NCBI GenBank assembly: GCA_021371995.1
Contig: JAJFVA010000040.1
Location: forward strand, 1-58,104
Source: Methanoregulaceae archaeon
GTDB taxonomy: Archaea > Halobacteriota > Methanomicrobia > Methanomicrobiales > Methanospirillaceae
Reading direction: 5' to 3'
Length of the DNA: 58,104 bases
In this document: positions 25,744-35,746 of the stretch, in pieces
Numbering within the stretch: position 1 is the stretch's first letter
How the letters are laid out: each line of letters opens with the position of its first letter
The notes under the pieces: generated by a model
Seen by the model: the letters and a program-made list of their open reading frames with translations, nothing else
What the model was told of the DNA's origin: nothing
Databases searched by the model: none
Translations under genes and position numbers: made by a program

Positions 25744-27693
25744 CTATTTCATCAGCCGTTCGAGCGCGAGAGCGCCAAGCTGTGCCATGGATTCCGGGAC
25801 ACCCTTGGTCTCCAGGGTGAGCACAGCGTCAGGGTTCTGGAAGGCAAAAGCCAGTACCCCGTAAACCAGGCCATGAGCCTTCATTGGAACATAGTGACCG
25901 GTTCCTCCAGGGAGCGTATCGGTTCCTTTCCCTGCCATCTCGCCATTATCATAGACCCACCTGGCAATTGTGCGTTCCTTGTCGGTGAATGGATAGTCCT
26001 CGTCGCCTCTTACAACCTTCAGACCACCATCCTCCGGAACAAGAATCGATACTTTCCCGGGTGCAAACGAATGCATGTGATCGGCAAGGATTGTAAGAAC
26101 CTCATCGTAGTCACTCGTCTCAACAAGATCCTTTGAAAGCCCGGCCACTGCAGCAACCGTTGCTTCACTCTCCCGGATCTGGGGAAGGAGGTACCGGAGC
26201 CGGTTTGCAAGGTGGCTTATCATAAAGGCGATGATCACGTATCCCGTGAACGAGATGAAATATTCCCAGTCTGAGATGCTCAGCGTGTAGTAGGGCGCCA
26301 CAAAGGCGATATCAAAGACAAAGATGCTTACCACCGCTGCAAAGAGCGATGCTCGCCTGCTGAAGAACCAGGCACTCACGACTACCGGAAGCAACTGGAT
26401 GATGATGAGGTTTGTTGTTGAGATAGTTCCAAGAAGCAGGTAGTTCAGAAGGGTTGCAGCAAGGATAAGGACGAGGGTGATGAGATAATCCCTTGGAATG
26501 AGCCGGGGGATCTGCCGTTCGATGGGGAGAGCAGGTGCTCCTTTGGCATCAAAGAGGATAATATCGATACCTGTCGATCTCCTCATGATACGGTATACGG
26601 GGGAGATCAGAATGTCGAGCCCCCGGGGTTTCCCGAGCATGATAGTAGTGACGTTGTGCTGCCGGGCATACCTGAGGATCTCGTTTGCCACATCCTCACC
26701 ACGATAAAGGACGATCTTTCCTCCAAGCTTCCTTGCGGTCTCCGTGGCGCTGCTCAGCCAGGCCCGCTCCTGTTCGGATGGCGGACCACTGCTCTCCTCT
26801 TCAACCGAGATTACCACCCATTCTGCGTTCATTCGAAGGGAATCCCGGTACGCTGCCCGCACCATCGCTTCTGCATAGGGGCTCGGACGTATCGCCACGA
26901 GAATCCGTTCGACTGCAGGCCATGGCCCCGGTATGGCCCGTGCCCGCATATGGGTGACCATTTGCCGGTCAGTACGTTGCGCCAGGTACCGCAGGGTCAG
27001 CTGGCGGAGAGCCACCAGGTTCCCGGTCGAGAAGAAATGCTCGATAGCCTGGGAGGCCATGTCCCCCAGATACACTTTCCCTGCCTTCATCCGCGTTTGG
27101 AGCGCTTCCGGGGTGAGGTCAATCAGCCGGATATCATGGGCAAGGTCAAAAAAGGTATCAGGAACGGTTTCGGATACCTGTATACCGGTAATCTGGGAGA
27201 TGGCATTGTTCAGGCTGTCGATATGCTGGATATTGACCGTGGTATAGACCGAGATACCGGCCCGCAGGAGTTCCTCGATATCCTGGTATCGCTTCAGGTG
27301 GCGCGAATTTGGCGCATTGGTATGCGCCAGCTCATCGACAAGGACAATTGCAGGTTTTCGCGCGATCACGGCATCGAGGTCCATTTCCCGGATTTCAAGC
27401 CCCTGGTACCAGATCCTGGCTGGTGGGATGGTTTCGAGCCTGCTGGCGAGGGTATCAGTCTCGACCCTTTTATGGGTCTCCACGTAGCCGATGACCACAT
27501 CGTTCCCCTCTCCCCTGAGCTGGAGGGCATCCCAGAGCATGGTGTAGGTTTTTCCCACACCTGCCGCATAGCCAAGGTAGACGATCAGTTTACCCTCCCT
27601 GTTACTCCGTTCTTCGGCATTTGCAAGGGTAAGGAGATCTTCGGGTGCCGGTCTCCTCTCACCACGGAGTAGGGAGTTATTCAAAGCCATCAT
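25744..27693 (-). CDS. kdpD: KdpD-like potassium sensor lacking the histidine-kinase domain
   Basis: A 649-residue protein. Residues 1-230 are the KdpD domain with an intact P-loop (GYAAGVGKT, Lys48) and the DELAHTNAP motif. Residues about 250-375 are a universal-stress-protein domain, residues about 405-500 four transmembrane helices (DUF4118 type), and residues about 515-649 a GAF-like domain. Full-length bacterial KdpD continues into HisKA and HATPase domains; here the chain ends at LERLMK with neither. No kdpE response regulator is nearby. The gene overlaps the kdpC stop codon and has a GGGGAGGG ribosome site. It probably modulates KdpFABC directly or senses potassium or c-di-AMP without phosphorelay; this is inference. 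Confidence 0.9.
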   Translation of the reverse strand: MMALNNSLLRGERRPAPEDLLTLANAEERSNREGKLIVYLGYAAGVGKTYTMLWDALQLRGEGNDVVIGYVETHKRVETDTLASRLETIPPARIWYQGLEIREMDLDAVIARKPAIVLVDELAHTNAPNSRHLKRYQDIEELLRAGISVYTTVNIQHIDSLNNAISQITGIQVSETVPDTFFDLAHDIRLIDLTPEALQTRMKAGKVYLGDMASQAIEHFFSTGNLVALRQLTLRYLAQRTDRQMVTHMRARAIPGPWPAVERILVAIRPSPYAEAMVRAAYRDSLRMNAEWVVISVEEESSGPPSEQERAWLSSATETARKLGGKIVLYRGEDVANEILRYARQHNVTTIMLGKPRGLDILISPVYRIMRRSTGIDIILFDAKGAPALPIERQIPRLIPRDYLITLVLILAATLLNYLLLGTISTTNLIIIQLLPVVVSAWFFSRRASLFAAVVSIFVFDIAFVAPYYTLSISDWEYFISFTGYVIIAFMISHLANRLRYLLPQIRESEATVAAVAGLSKDLVETSDYDEVLTILADHMHSFAPGKVSILVPEDGGLKVVRGDEDYPFTDKERTIARWVYDNGEMAGKGTDTLPGGTGHYVPMKAHGLVYGVLAFAFQNPDAVLTLETKGVPESMAQLGALALERLMK

Positions 27694-28262
27694 CCCTCCC
27701 CATCCAGTGCCCTGTTCAGCGAAAGGACATTCACGTACTCTGGATTGAAGGGGAACTGTCTTCCTTCAACTTCGGACAGGACAAGCGCCCGGACTTCCTC
27801 TTTATTCATTCCCCTGGCCTCTGCAACCGCAGGGACCTGTGCGAGCGCAGCCTCAAGGGTGATATGCGGATCAAGGCCGCTTGCCGAAGCCGTCACCAGA
27901 TCTCCCGGCCACGGGCCGGAAATCCCCTGCCTTCCAAGAGCACTGATTGTCTGGTTCACCCGTTCTGCAAGGACCGGGTTTGAAGGCCCAAGGTTCGATC
28001 CTCCCGACAGCCCAGCATTATATGGGTTGCCTGGCGTTGCGGAAGGACGGCCCTGGAAATAATAGGGGCCTTCGAAGTCCAGGCCGATGAGCATCGATCC
28101 GATCACGGTTCCGTTCCTGTCCCTGACAAGGCTCCCGTGAGCCTGTGAGGAGAACGCGAGATCGCCAATCCCGGTAACCAGGAGAGGGTAGATCACGCCG
28201 GAAACCAGGAACAGCACCACGAAGAGAAGAGTTGCAGTCTGCAGGGGTCTTTTTAGTCTCAT
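27690..28262 (-). CDS. kdpC: Potassium-transporting ATPase subunit C
   Basis: A 190-residue KdpC with one N-terminal transmembrane helix (residues 10-30) and a soluble domain outside the membrane. Diagnostic parts are [28 protein letters not shown] and [12 protein letters not shown]. KdpC is needed for assembly and high-affinity potassium binding. Its start shares bases with the kdpB stop and its stop with the kdpD-like start, so the operon is translationally coupled. Confidence 0.96.
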   Translation of the reverse strand: MRLKRPLQTATLLFVVLFLVSGVIYPLLVTGIGDLAFSSQAHGSLVRDRNGTVIGSMLIGLDFEGPYYFQGRPSATPGNPYNAGLSGGSNLGPSNPVLAERVNQTISALGRQGISGPWPGDLVTASASGLDPHITLEAALAQVPAVAEARGMNKEEVRALVLSEVEGRQFPFNPEYVNVLSLNRALDGEG

Positions 28263-30328
28263 AATGCTGTCACCGCCGAGAGGAGAAGATCGATTGCCTT
28301 GATCCCGAGAAACGGGGCAACAATTCCCCCGAGACCAAAGATGACCAGGTTGTACGTGAACAAGCGGCCTGCAGGCATGGGGCGGAACTGCACGCCGCGG
28401 AGGGCAAGCGGGATGAGCAGGGGAATGATCAGGGCATTGAAGATCACTGCCGAGAGTATTGCTGTCTCGGGCGAAGACAGCGCCATAACATTGAGCACGG
28501 CAAGTTGTGGATAGATCGCAACGAATGCTGCGGGGATGATTGCAAAGTACTTTGCCACGTCATTGGCAATCGAGAAGGTAGTGAGTGCACCCCGGGTCAT
28601 CAGGATCTGCTTTCCAATCTCAACTACTTCGATCAGCTTTGTCGGGTCCGAGTCAAGGTCAATAATGTTTGCAGCTTCACGGGCAGGCTGTGTCCCGTTG
28701 TTCATCGCCACCGCAACATCAGCCTGTGCGAGAGCCGGCGCATCGTTTGTACCGTCTCCGGTCATGGCAACCATGTATCCCTCCTCCTGGTAGGTGCGGA
28801 TAAGCCTGAGCTTGTCATCGGGTTTGGCTTCGGCAAGAAAGTCATCCACCCCTGCTTCAGCAGCGATAGCCGCTGCAGTTAGCCGGTTATCCCCGGTTAT
28901 CATGATGGTCCTGATTCCCATGCGGCGGAGATCAAAAAAGCGTTCACGGACCCCGGTCTTGAGGATGTCTTTCAGATGGACCACACCGAGCACGTTCCAG
29001 TCCCTGCTTACGACAAGAGGTGTCCCCCCGGTCTGGGCGATCCGGGTTACCTTTGTATCAATATCCGGTGGAACAAAACCGCCCCGTGAAGTAACCTCCC
29101 GGACGATTGCATCATAAGCTCCCTTCCTGTAGGAAGCCCCGTTCAGGTCCACTCCGCTGATCCGGGTCTGTGCAGAGAACGGGATGAATGCAGCCTGTTC
29201 AGGGATCCCCGGGAGGGGGCTGATCTGCCCGGAAGCAAGTGCAACAACGCTCTTTCCTTCCGGCGTATCGTCAGCAAAAGATGCAATGTATGCGGCCTTT
29301 ACAAGCTCATCCTCATTGACACCATCTACCGGGATGAACGCGGCTGCCTGCCGGTTTCCAAGGGTGATGGTCCCGGTCTTATCAAGAAGGAGGACATTGA
29401 CATCACCAGCAGCCTCTATTGCCCTGCCGGACATCGCAATGATATTTCTCTGGAAGAGCCGGTCCATCCCGGCAATCCCGATAGCTGGCAGAAGTGCTGC
29501 GATGGTGGTAGGGGCGAGACAGACAAACAGGGCCACGAGCACGGGCAGCCCTGCAGGGCTCCCGCTCCCTGATACCGAAGAACTATAGGCAGATACCGGC
29601 CATATGGTGGCCACCACCAGCAGGAAAACCCCGGTCAGCGCGAACAGCAGGAGCTCGAGTGCCTGTTCGTTCGGTGTTTTCCTCCGCTTTGCCCCTTCGA
29701 TCATGAGGATCATGGAATCGAGGAAGGTCTTGCCGGGCTCTGCGGTGATCCGGATGATAATCTCATTGGCAATGACCGTTGTCCCCCCCGTCACCGCACT
29801 CCGGTCTCCCCCCGACTCCCGGACTACGGGTGCAGATTCGCCGGTGATTGCCGCTTCGTTGATCAGGGCAGCCCCGGCAATAACATCGCCGTCACCCGGG
29901 ACCAAATCTCCTGACCTGACAAGGACCAGGTCGCCAGGCTTCAGATCGGAAGAGGAAATTTCCTCAAAGGGCGCTGAAAACTGTGCTGAATTCACTTTCC
30001 GCGCGGTCATGGCGGTCCTTGAACGCCGGAGCGATGCAGCCCGTGCCTTTCCCCGTCCTTCTGCAAGGGCCTCGGCAAAATTTGAAAACAGGACTGTCAG
30101 CCAGAGCCAGGCAGAGACCAGGGCGGTGAAGAGCGCGGTCTCGCCGGGATAAACAAAAAGTCCGTACAGGTAAGAGAGGGTGGTCAGGATTCCCCCGATC
30201 TCCACCGAAAACATAACGGGATTTTCTATCTGCCTGCGGAGGTCGAGCTTTTTTATTGCATCGATTGCTGCCCCCCGCAACAATGCCGGGTCAAAGGCGG
30301 TAACCGGTGTCACCCGTTTCCGTGCCAT
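28259..30328 (-). CDS. kdpB: Potassium-transporting P-type ATPase subunit B
   Basis: A 689-residue P-type ATPase, the energy subunit of the Kdp potassium pump. The phosphorylated aspartate sits in [13 protein letters not shown], the actuator loop is TGESAPV, and the hinge is [16 protein letters not shown]. The membrane helices include the [18 protein letters not shown] segment typical of KdpB. ATG 30328 is preferred because a GGAGGG ribosome site stands just upstream; it leaves one base between the kdpA stop and this start. It is complete. Confidence 0.97.
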   Translation of the reverse strand: MARKRVTPVTAFDPALLRGAAIDAIKKLDLRRQIENPVMFSVEIGGILTTLSYLYGLFVYPGETALFTALVSAWLWLTVLFSNFAEALAEGRGKARAASLRRSRTAMTARKVNSAQFSAPFEEISSSDLKPGDLVLVRSGDLVPGDGDVIAGAALINEAAITGESAPVVRESGGDRSAVTGGTTVIANEIIIRITAEPGKTFLDSMILMIEGAKRRKTPNEQALELLLFALTGVFLLVVATIWPVSAYSSSVSGSGSPAGLPVLVALFVCLAPTTIAALLPAIGIAGMDRLFQRNIIAMSGRAIEAAGDVNVLLLDKTGTITLGNRQAAAFIPVDGVNEDELVKAAYIASFADDTPEGKSVVALASGQISPLPGIPEQAAFIPFSAQTRISGVDLNGASYRKGAYDAIVREVTSRGGFVPPDIDTKVTRIAQTGGTPLVVSRDWNVLGVVHLKDILKTGVRERFFDLRRMGIRTIMITGDNRLTAAAIAAEAGVDDFLAEAKPDDKLRLIRTYQEEGYMVAMTGDGTNDAPALAQADVAVAMNNGTQPAREAANIIDLDSDPTKLIEVVEIGKQILMTRGALTTFSIANDVAKYFAIIPAAFVAIYPQLAVLNVMALSSPETAILSAVIFNALIIPLLIPLALRGVQFRPMPAGRLFTYNLVIFGLGGIVAPFLGIKAIDLLLSAVTAL

Positions 30329-30329
30329 G

Positions 30330-32036
30330 CTAGAACCCTCCGGCAAGGGCCAGCTGTTCTGCAAGAGGCCCCATAGCAAACAGGGGGAAGAAGGTCAGGG
30401 CCCCTATGATCAGGATGACTGCGATGAGCCAGAGGACAAAGGTGATGGTTGCTGTAGGAAGGGTGCCCTGACCTGATGGGACTGCTTTCTTTTCAGCAAC
30501 CGAGCCGGCAAGGGCAAGAATGGCGACTGCCGGTATGAACCGCCCGATGGCCATGATAATAACCCCTGAAAGGGAGTAAAAAGTCGCAGCAGCATTCAGG
30601 CCGGCAAATGCACTCCCGTTGTTGTTTGCCATCGAGGCAAATGCGTACACGATTTCCGAGAGACCATGGGGGCCTGGGTTGAAGATGCCGGCCGTCCCTC
30701 CTTTGGTCACTAAGGCGATTCCAGTGAAGACGAGAACGAGTATCCCCGGGACCAGGATTACGATCAGTGCCATCTTCATCTCAAAGATCCCGATCTTTTT
30801 GGAAAGATATTCGGGGGTCCGCCCGATCATCAGCCCGGCGATGAATACAGCAATGACGATGAATGCAATCATGGTGGCAAAACCGGACCCGATTCCCCCG
30901 TAGACCACTTCGCCAAGCAGGATGAGAAACATCGGGACAAGCCCCCCTATCGGGGTGAATGAATCAAACATCGCATTTACCGCACCGCATGCAACTGCAG
31001 TGGTTGACGTGCTGAAAAGCACGGTTCCGGTCAGCCCGAACCTGACTTCCTTGCCCTCCATCGATATCCCTGGGACGTCAAGCGATGTGAGTACAGGGTT
31101 CCCGCCAAGCTCTGCTGCGTAGAGAACGCCGAATGCAGCGACAAACAGGATCAGCATTGCGGCAAAGATCGCCCACCCCTGCCGCATATTCCCGGACATC
31201 CGCCCGAATGTGAACGGGAGCGCTGCCGGGATGAGAAGGATGAGGAACACTTCGAATATGTTCGAGAAAGGGGTGGGATTTTCAAAAGGATGGGCAGAGT
31301 TGGCGTTAAAAAACCCCCCGCCATTGGTCCCGAGGAGTTTGATCGCCTCCTGGGAGGAGACCGGCCCCGTGGCAATTGTCTGTGGCGCAGCTCCACCGTA
31401 CCCGGCCATGGTAAAAGATGGATCAAAATTCTGGATCACTCCCTGGGAAAGGAGGACAACCGAAGCAATGACAGCGAGAGGAAAGAGGATATAGAGGATT
31501 GCACGGGTCATGTCAACCCAGAAATTCCCGACTGTGCCGGTCAGTTCCCTTGTGAGTCCACGCATCAGGGCGATCGCGATGCACAGCCCGGTGGCCGCGG
31601 AGAGGAAGTTCTGGACGGTAAGGCCGGCAACCTGCGTGAGATAACTTGCCGCTGCCTCACCGCTGTATACCTGCCAGTTGGTATTCGTGACAAAACTTAT
31701 GGCGATATTCAATGCATGGACTGCGGAAAAGCCCGGGAAATGCTGGGGGTTTGCCGGGAGAAAGCCCTGGGCAAGAAGGATAAAAAAAAGGACACAAAAA
31801 CCGATGGCATTAAAAAGGAGCATGTCCCTTGCGTATCCTTTCCAGGTCTCTTCATTTTCCGGTGAGGTGCCAAGGAAACGGTACAGGGAATTTTCCATCC
31901 TTACAAGAAAGGGGAGATGGATATTCCCGCCAAAAACGGCTGCCACGTAACGCCCGGCAAGGAAAGCCGCACCGGTAATAATAATGATAAATGCTGCTAA
32001 ACCCACCAGATCGGAGATGGGATCAGAAACCGGCAA
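30330..32036 (-). CDS. kdpA: Potassium-transporting ATPase subunit A
   Basis: A 568-residue channel-like subunit with about ten transmembrane helices, related to the K+ channel/Trk superfamily. Selectivity-filter-like loops are visible: [37 protein letters not shown] and [11 protein letters not shown]. It is the first gene of the operon kdpA-kdpB-kdpC-kdpD-like on the minus strand. No kdpF small peptide gene was seen between the promoter and kdpA. Confidence 0.97.
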   Translation of the reverse strand: MPVSDPISDLVGLAAFIIIITGAAFLAGRYVAAVFGGNIHLPFLVRMENSLYRFLGTSPENEETWKGYARDMLLFNAIGFCVLFFILLAQGFLPANPQHFPGFSAVHALNIAISFVTNTNWQVYSGEAAASYLTQVAGLTVQNFLSAATGLCIAIALMRGLTRELTGTVGNFWVDMTRAILYILFPLAVIASVVLLSQGVIQNFDPSFTMAGYGGAAPQTIATGPVSSQEAIKLLGTNGGGFFNANSAHPFENPTPFSNIFEVFLILLIPAALPFTFGRMSGNMRQGWAIFAAMLILFVAAFGVLYAAELGGNPVLTSLDVPGISMEGKEVRFGLTGTVLFSTSTTAVACGAVNAMFDSFTPIGGLVPMFLILLGEVVYGGIGSGFATMIAFIVIAVFIAGLMIGRTPEYLSKKIGIFEMKMALIVILVPGILVLVFTGIALVTKGGTAGIFNPGPHGLSEIVYAFASMANNNGSAFAGLNAAATFYSLSGVIIMAIGRFIPAVAILALAGSVAEKKAVPSGQGTLPTATITFVLWLIAVILIIGALTFFPLFAMGPLAEQLALAGGF

Positions 32037-32107
32037 TCTTACTACCTCTTGGTGTTTCGGACAAATGTTTCACAGCATCTCTAAGAAGTGTGCTTCTCCT
32101 CTCTTTG

Positions 32108-32118
32108 TTTAAATTTTT
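32108..32118 (-). promoter_or_regulatory. Candidate TATA box of the kdp operon
   Basis: On the minus strand the sequence reads AAAAATTTAAA. It is 76 bases before the kdpA ATG, predicting a start of transcription near 32086 and a leader of about 50 bases. Confidence 0.4.
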
Positions 32119-32147
32119 GTCTGCCCTCACTTTTTAAAATCAGTATG

Positions 32148-32169
32148 GATAACCGGTAGATAACCGGTA
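32148..32169. promoter_or_regulatory. Tandem 11-bp direct repeat upstream of kdpA, candidate operator
   Basis: GATAACCGGTA occurs twice with no gap, each copy containing the palindrome ACCGGT. The 11-base period is close to one helical turn, so two protein units would bind on the same face. The repeat lies about 36-55 bases upstream of the candidate TATA box, where archaeal activators often bind. The regulator is unknown. Confidence 0.5.
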
Positions 32170-32214
32170 CCCCCATAGGAATGGGGGATGAGACTGGGAA
32201 TACCCCTCTTCCAG

Positions 32215-33390
32215 TCAGAATGCCATGGGTGTTTCAGGAGAAAGTGCTGCATACAGCAGCTTCTCCTGCCCTGCACTCACCTTTGTTGTCCTGTTTTCAG
32301 TCAGATACCCGGTTTTGGAGAAGGTGATGAAATATTCCCCCGGAGACACACTCTTTATCACCAGGGGAGTATCCCCAGCTTTTTCTCCGTTTACCAGGAC
32401 CATGGCCTGGGATGGGGAAGAATGGACCCGCAGGCTCCCGTAGAGCGGTACAAGGGTTGCGGTTACCATCATCCGTTGTCCATTATGAATAGTCACTGTC
32501 TTTTCCCAGGGAGAATACCCCTCCTTTTGCAGGACAAGGGTATACTCACCTGGATTGAGATCGGAGACGGTGAGTTGTGTTGCTCCCTTCTGTTCACCCT
32601 CCAGGAACACCGTTGCTCCGGAAGGGAAAGAGAGGATGGTCAGAGATCCCGTATCCGGGAGTCTGCTTGCATGACCAGGGCTCGAACCGGTTTTATCGAC
32701 ATGGAGAATGAAGAGGGATACAGGCTGAGGGCCGGTAAAAATCCCGGTAGCATTCGGGCAGAGATTGGATGAGGCGTTTCCTGAAACAAACCTGATATAC
32801 ACCCCTGACTGGTCGAGCGGATCGCGATACCGGGACTCCTCACCAGGAAGGAGTGTCCCTGTCCAGCATTCCTCTCCGTTCCGAAGAATTGCGATGGTTG
32901 CCCCACGTGCAGGGCAGGTAGAGCCGGTACAGTGCTCGCAGTCGGGCTCGGTCACGGCATTTACCACGTATCCACCAGGAAGAGGGGCAGGGAGAGACGG
33001 CAGGTTACCAAAAAGGTCGGTCGCAACATACCCTCCTTCCTCATAGACTGGCGCAAGGACTCCGATTCCGGTCCAGTAACCTCCGGGTATTCCAAGGCTT
33101 GATGCTTCTACAACTTCTCCTGGACGGACCATGGAAAAGACATCTGCTGCAGGCACTTTTCCTGTTACCGGTTTTTGGGATACAGCCTCCCACCCGCAGT
33201 GTTGCGTCGCATTGTCGTAGGAGCAGCGCCATGAATGGGTGGCAAGAAGGGTGAGGTTCCCGCTCACGGGGTCGGTACTGCTTACATATCCACGGTAGGT
33301 AAACTGCTGGAGGATCGCTCCTGCCGGCATGCAGGAGATACACAGGGTCAAAATGAGGATACCTGCATAGAGAGGTCGAATCGATGTCAT
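32215..33390 (-). CDS. Exported protein with two PEGA domains
   Basis: A 391-residue secreted protein. A signal peptide (residues 1-25, AGA site) is followed by a novel region of about 210 residues with paired cysteines (CSYDNATQHC, CEHCTGSTC) that should form disulfides outside the cell. Residues about 250-390 hold two PEGA repeats (SLTILSFPSGATVFLEGEQKG, then SLRVHSSPSQAMVLVNGEKAG), each ending GYSPW or GYLTE-like. PEGA domains are found in surface-layer associated proteins. A larger PEGA protein is encoded at 56.0 kb. Confidence 0.88.
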   Translation of the reverse strand: MTSIRPLYAGILILTLCISCMPAGAILQQFTYRGYVSSTDPVSGNLTLLATHSWRCSYDNATQHCGWEAVSQKPVTGKVPAADVFSMVRPGEVVEASSLGIPGGYWTGIGVLAPVYEEGGYVATDLFGNLPSLPAPLPGGYVVNAVTEPDCEHCTGSTCPARGATIAILRNGEECWTGTLLPGEESRYRDPLDQSGVYIRFVSGNASSNLCPNATGIFTGPQPVSLFILHVDKTGSSPGHASRLPDTGSLTILSFPSGATVFLEGEQKGATQLTVSDLNPGEYTLVLQKEGYSPWEKTVTIHNGQRMMVTATLVPLYGSLRVHSSPSQAMVLVNGEKAGDTPLVIKSVSPGEYFITFSKTGYLTENRTTKVSAGQEKLLYAALSPETPMAF

Positions 33391-33637
33391 GATATCATTT
33401 TCACCTGATTTTTTTATGACATTATCTTTGATGACCGGTTATCAGGGCAGGTATAAATGAGTAGTGTTATCGGGGAGACCCGGTAAGTACCGACATCTCC
33501 GGGTAATTTGGCATGAAGGGACATATCGGTCACTACTGCCTGTGCGGGGTATGACTGGAAGGACAGAGCAGATCGTTCTTGTGATGCCGGGGCAGTTGAT
33601 TCTTTTTAGTCCTGGGACTATCTGATGTGGGAATTAC

Positions 33638-34288
33638 ATGCGCAGGCAGGAAAAGGGAGATCCGGCGCAAGGCACGACACCCCTTCTGACAGATCCGCCG
33701 TTCTACCTCCCGGAGTTTGAAACGTCATACCGCTATATTATTGACGAATATGAGGTGACTCCCCGGGAGATTGCCATCTTCATTCCGTGTGCGGTTCGCA
33801 AGCCTTACAGTACAAGCCCGAGCCATCAGCTGATCCGGATGATCATTTCACAGGTTCTCTCACCGTCCCAATACCATATCGTCGTCTTTGGGACCTGCGG
33901 CATTGTCCCCGCAGAGCTCGAGGAGATGTACCCGTATGCGCATTATCGGTACATGCTCGGGAAATGCACCGATGAAACGATAAAGGAGGATTTTTTGCGT
34001 ATCGAGACAGAACGGGTGGCAGGATACCTTGAAAAGACACGGTATGCCTACACCTGCCGGATTGGGTATTGCCTGGGTCTCTTCCGTGAAGCCCTCATCA
34101 GGGGTTCAAAGCAGGCAAAAATCCCGATCGATCTCCTTCTTCCAAGCCGTGACAGAATTAATAAAATTATCGAGGAAGAGGACTGTTCATTCCAGGAAGG
34201 AAGTCTCTCCATGGATGAATACCTTGGCGAGTTCTGTACCGAGCTGATCAGGTTCCGGAATTCCCTGAAAAAAGACTCCCGGGAATAA
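33638..34288 (+). CDS. Archaeosine synthase-like DUF5591 domain protein
   Basis: A 216-residue protein matching the DUF5591 domain found in archaeosine synthase (ArcS) and related TGT paralogs. The core is IFIPCAVRKPYSTSPSHQL, where ArcS-type proteins have a PC-S/A-KPYS motif, followed by the VVFGTCGIVPAELEEMYPYAHY stretch. In ArcS this region carries the amidinotransferase centre that turns preQ0 in tRNA to archaeosine. Here it stands alone without TGT-like or PUA domains, so it may work with a separate subunit or on another substrate. The likely start is ATG 33638. Confidence 0.75.
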   Translation: MRRQEKGDPAQGTTPLLTDPPFYLPEFETSYRYIIDEYEVTPREIAIFIPCAVRKPYSTSPSHQLIRMIISQVLSPSQYHIVVFGTCGIVPAELEEMYPYAHYRYMLGKCTDETIKEDFLRIETERVAGYLEKTRYAYTCRIGYCLGLFREALIRGSKQAKIPIDLLLPSRDRINKIIEEEDCSFQEGSLSMDEYLGEFCTELIRFRNSLKKDSRE

Positions 34289-34388
34289 GTCCTGGAATTA
34301 CAGACCCGCTCATATCCCTGGGATGACCCGGATGCAATTTTGCGGGTAAGAAAATATCCTGCATTGGTTTTAAACGAAATACACGCGA

Positions 34389-34667
34389 TTATCCCCCCGC
34401 TACCGGTGGGAATACCGCAATCTCGTCTCCCTCACTGATATAAATCAAATCGGCATCCTGTGACCGGATCCTTTTCTTATTCCGCATCACGATCACAAAA
34501 TTCCGGAATGCTCCTGTTTCATCAAAGATTGCATCATACCCTGCCTTGTTCCCGGCTGCAGCCTCCCTCACGAGACCGGCAACCGACATGCCTTCCCTGC
34601 CCTCAATGCAGAGGGAATTTCCGAGCAGTTCCCCGAATCGGGCAAAAAAACGGAGTTTCACCTTCAT
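34389..34667 (-). CDS. MoaD/ThiS-like ubiquitin-fold sulfur carrier
   Basis: A 92-residue beta-grasp protein ending FPPVAGG. The C-terminal Gly-Gly is adenylated by an E1-like enzyme and then turned into a thiocarboxylate that donates sulfur. The start KVKLRFFARFGELLG is characteristic of MoaD, the small subunit of molybdopterin synthase. ATG 34667 was chosen because it gives the family N-terminus. The E1-like gene lies directly upstream and its stop codon is 5 bases before this start, so the pair probably works together. Confidence 0.9.
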   Translation of the reverse strand: MKVKLRFFARFGELLGNSLCIEGREGMSVAGLVREAAAGNKAGYDAIFDETGAFRNFVIVMRNKKRIRSQDADLIYISEGDEIAVFPPVAGG

Positions 34668-34672
34668 GATAA

Positions 34673-35413
34673 TCAATGCTCCGGGGGGGCCCTGCCGGCG
34701 CAATCCTCGCAGGAGGGATCTTTCTCGATTGCTATCTCTTCAACGCGGGCCTGCATCCCGTCCCAGAGGAGGAGCCGGTTTGCCAGCAGTTCCCCCTTAC
34801 AAAGGAGATACTTGCATACCTCGGTTGCCTGTACCATGCCGATGAACCCCGCAGTCACCCCGGCGACAGGAAAGACTTCACGGGGCGGGGGATGGGGAAA
34901 AATACAACGGAGACATGGTGTTTCTCCCGGGATGATCGTGGTTGCCTGGCCGAAAAATCCACTGATTCCCCCGTGAAAGAGGGGGATGTCCTTCTCGATT
35001 GCGATCCTGTTGAGAAGATACCGGGTGGGATAGTTATCCAGTGCATCGACAATTCCGTCAGCGGTGTCCGTCAGGGAATGAACCGTGGTGGCATCAATGG
35101 TTGCATCGATCGCTTTCACCGTGATATCCGGGTTGAGTGCTTCAAGTCTGTCTCCTGCTGACACCGATTTTCTCCGCCCGATATCCCGCTCTCCATGGAG
35201 GATCTGCCGGTTCAGGTTTGTTCGCTCAACCGTATCATTGTCAGCAAGGATGATGGTGCCCACCCCGAGCACGGCAAGGTATACCGCTACAGGGGATCCG
35301 AGACCTCCTGCCCCGGCAATGAATATGGTGGCATCCTTCAGCAGTTCCTGCCCCTCATCTCCAAAGAGCATCATCTGCCGCGAATACCGCTCGCGCTCAC
35401 GGGAGGAAAGCAG
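34673..35413 (-). CDS. MoeB/ThiF-like E1 adenylyltransferase with probable CTG start
   Basis: A 246-residue E1-like enzyme that adenylates the MoaD/ThiS-like partner. The ATP-binding IAGAGGLGSP, the arginine-rich ERTNLNRQILH and the zinc pairs CLRC and CEDC are all present. The family N-terminus (RERERYSRQMMLFGDEG) begins 13 codons before the first ATG, 35374. In that frame no ATG, GTG or TTG precedes it, but CTG 35413 does, with an ideal AAGGAGGAG ribosome site six bases upstream. So either CTG is the start or a start mutation has happened. A 21-codon ORF from ATG 35436 in another frame ends at the ATG 35374 and could be a leader, but the SD matches the CTG better. Confidence 0.88.
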   Translation of the reverse strand: MLSSRERERYSRQMMLFGDEGQELLKDATIFIAGAGGLGSPVAVYLAVLGVGTIILADNDTVERTNLNRQILHGERDIGRRKSVSAGDRLEALNPDITVKAIDATIDATTVHSLTDTADGIVDALDNYPTRYLLNRIAIEKDIPLFHGGISGFFGQATTIIPGETPCLRCIFPHPPPREVFPVAGVTAGFIGMVQATEVCKYLLCKGELLANRLLLWDGMQARVEEIAIEKDPSCEDCAGRAPPEH

Positions 35414-35746
35414 GGAGATCTCCTCCTTTCCACCATTGCAGTTCCTCCCTGCAGGGGATGTTTGTTCTCCCGCAAAGACCCGGCAACAGTATTTTCTCTC
35501 TCATGGCAGTTCCGCTGATATACTCCGGAGTTTTCCCTCATGGAATAAAAAATGAATCATTCCAGCCTGTATATCTAATCACATTCAGGGAAGGTAAAGT
35601 GAATAACCTTGTACCCCAAACCTGTAATATCCAACAGCAAACGAGGGATGAGGAGAATCGTATACCGGAGCTGGAAAGGGCGCTCCTTGATCCCGGCCTG
35701 TTGTTTCCGCGCACCCCTCCCGGATGACCTTTCAAACCCCCGGACC

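Noticed and set aside
26656-27672. 338-codon plus-strand frame opposite the KdpD-like gene
   Set aside because: The minus strand holds intact KdpD motifs.
30330-32100. kdpF gene before kdpA
   Set aside because: No short hydrophobic frame with a ribosome site was seen between the promoter and kdpA.
35374-35436. 21-codon frame before the first ATG of the E1-like gene as a leader peptide
   Set aside because: The ribosome site AAGGAGGAG lies inside it and fits the CTG start, and the true protein frame continues through this region.
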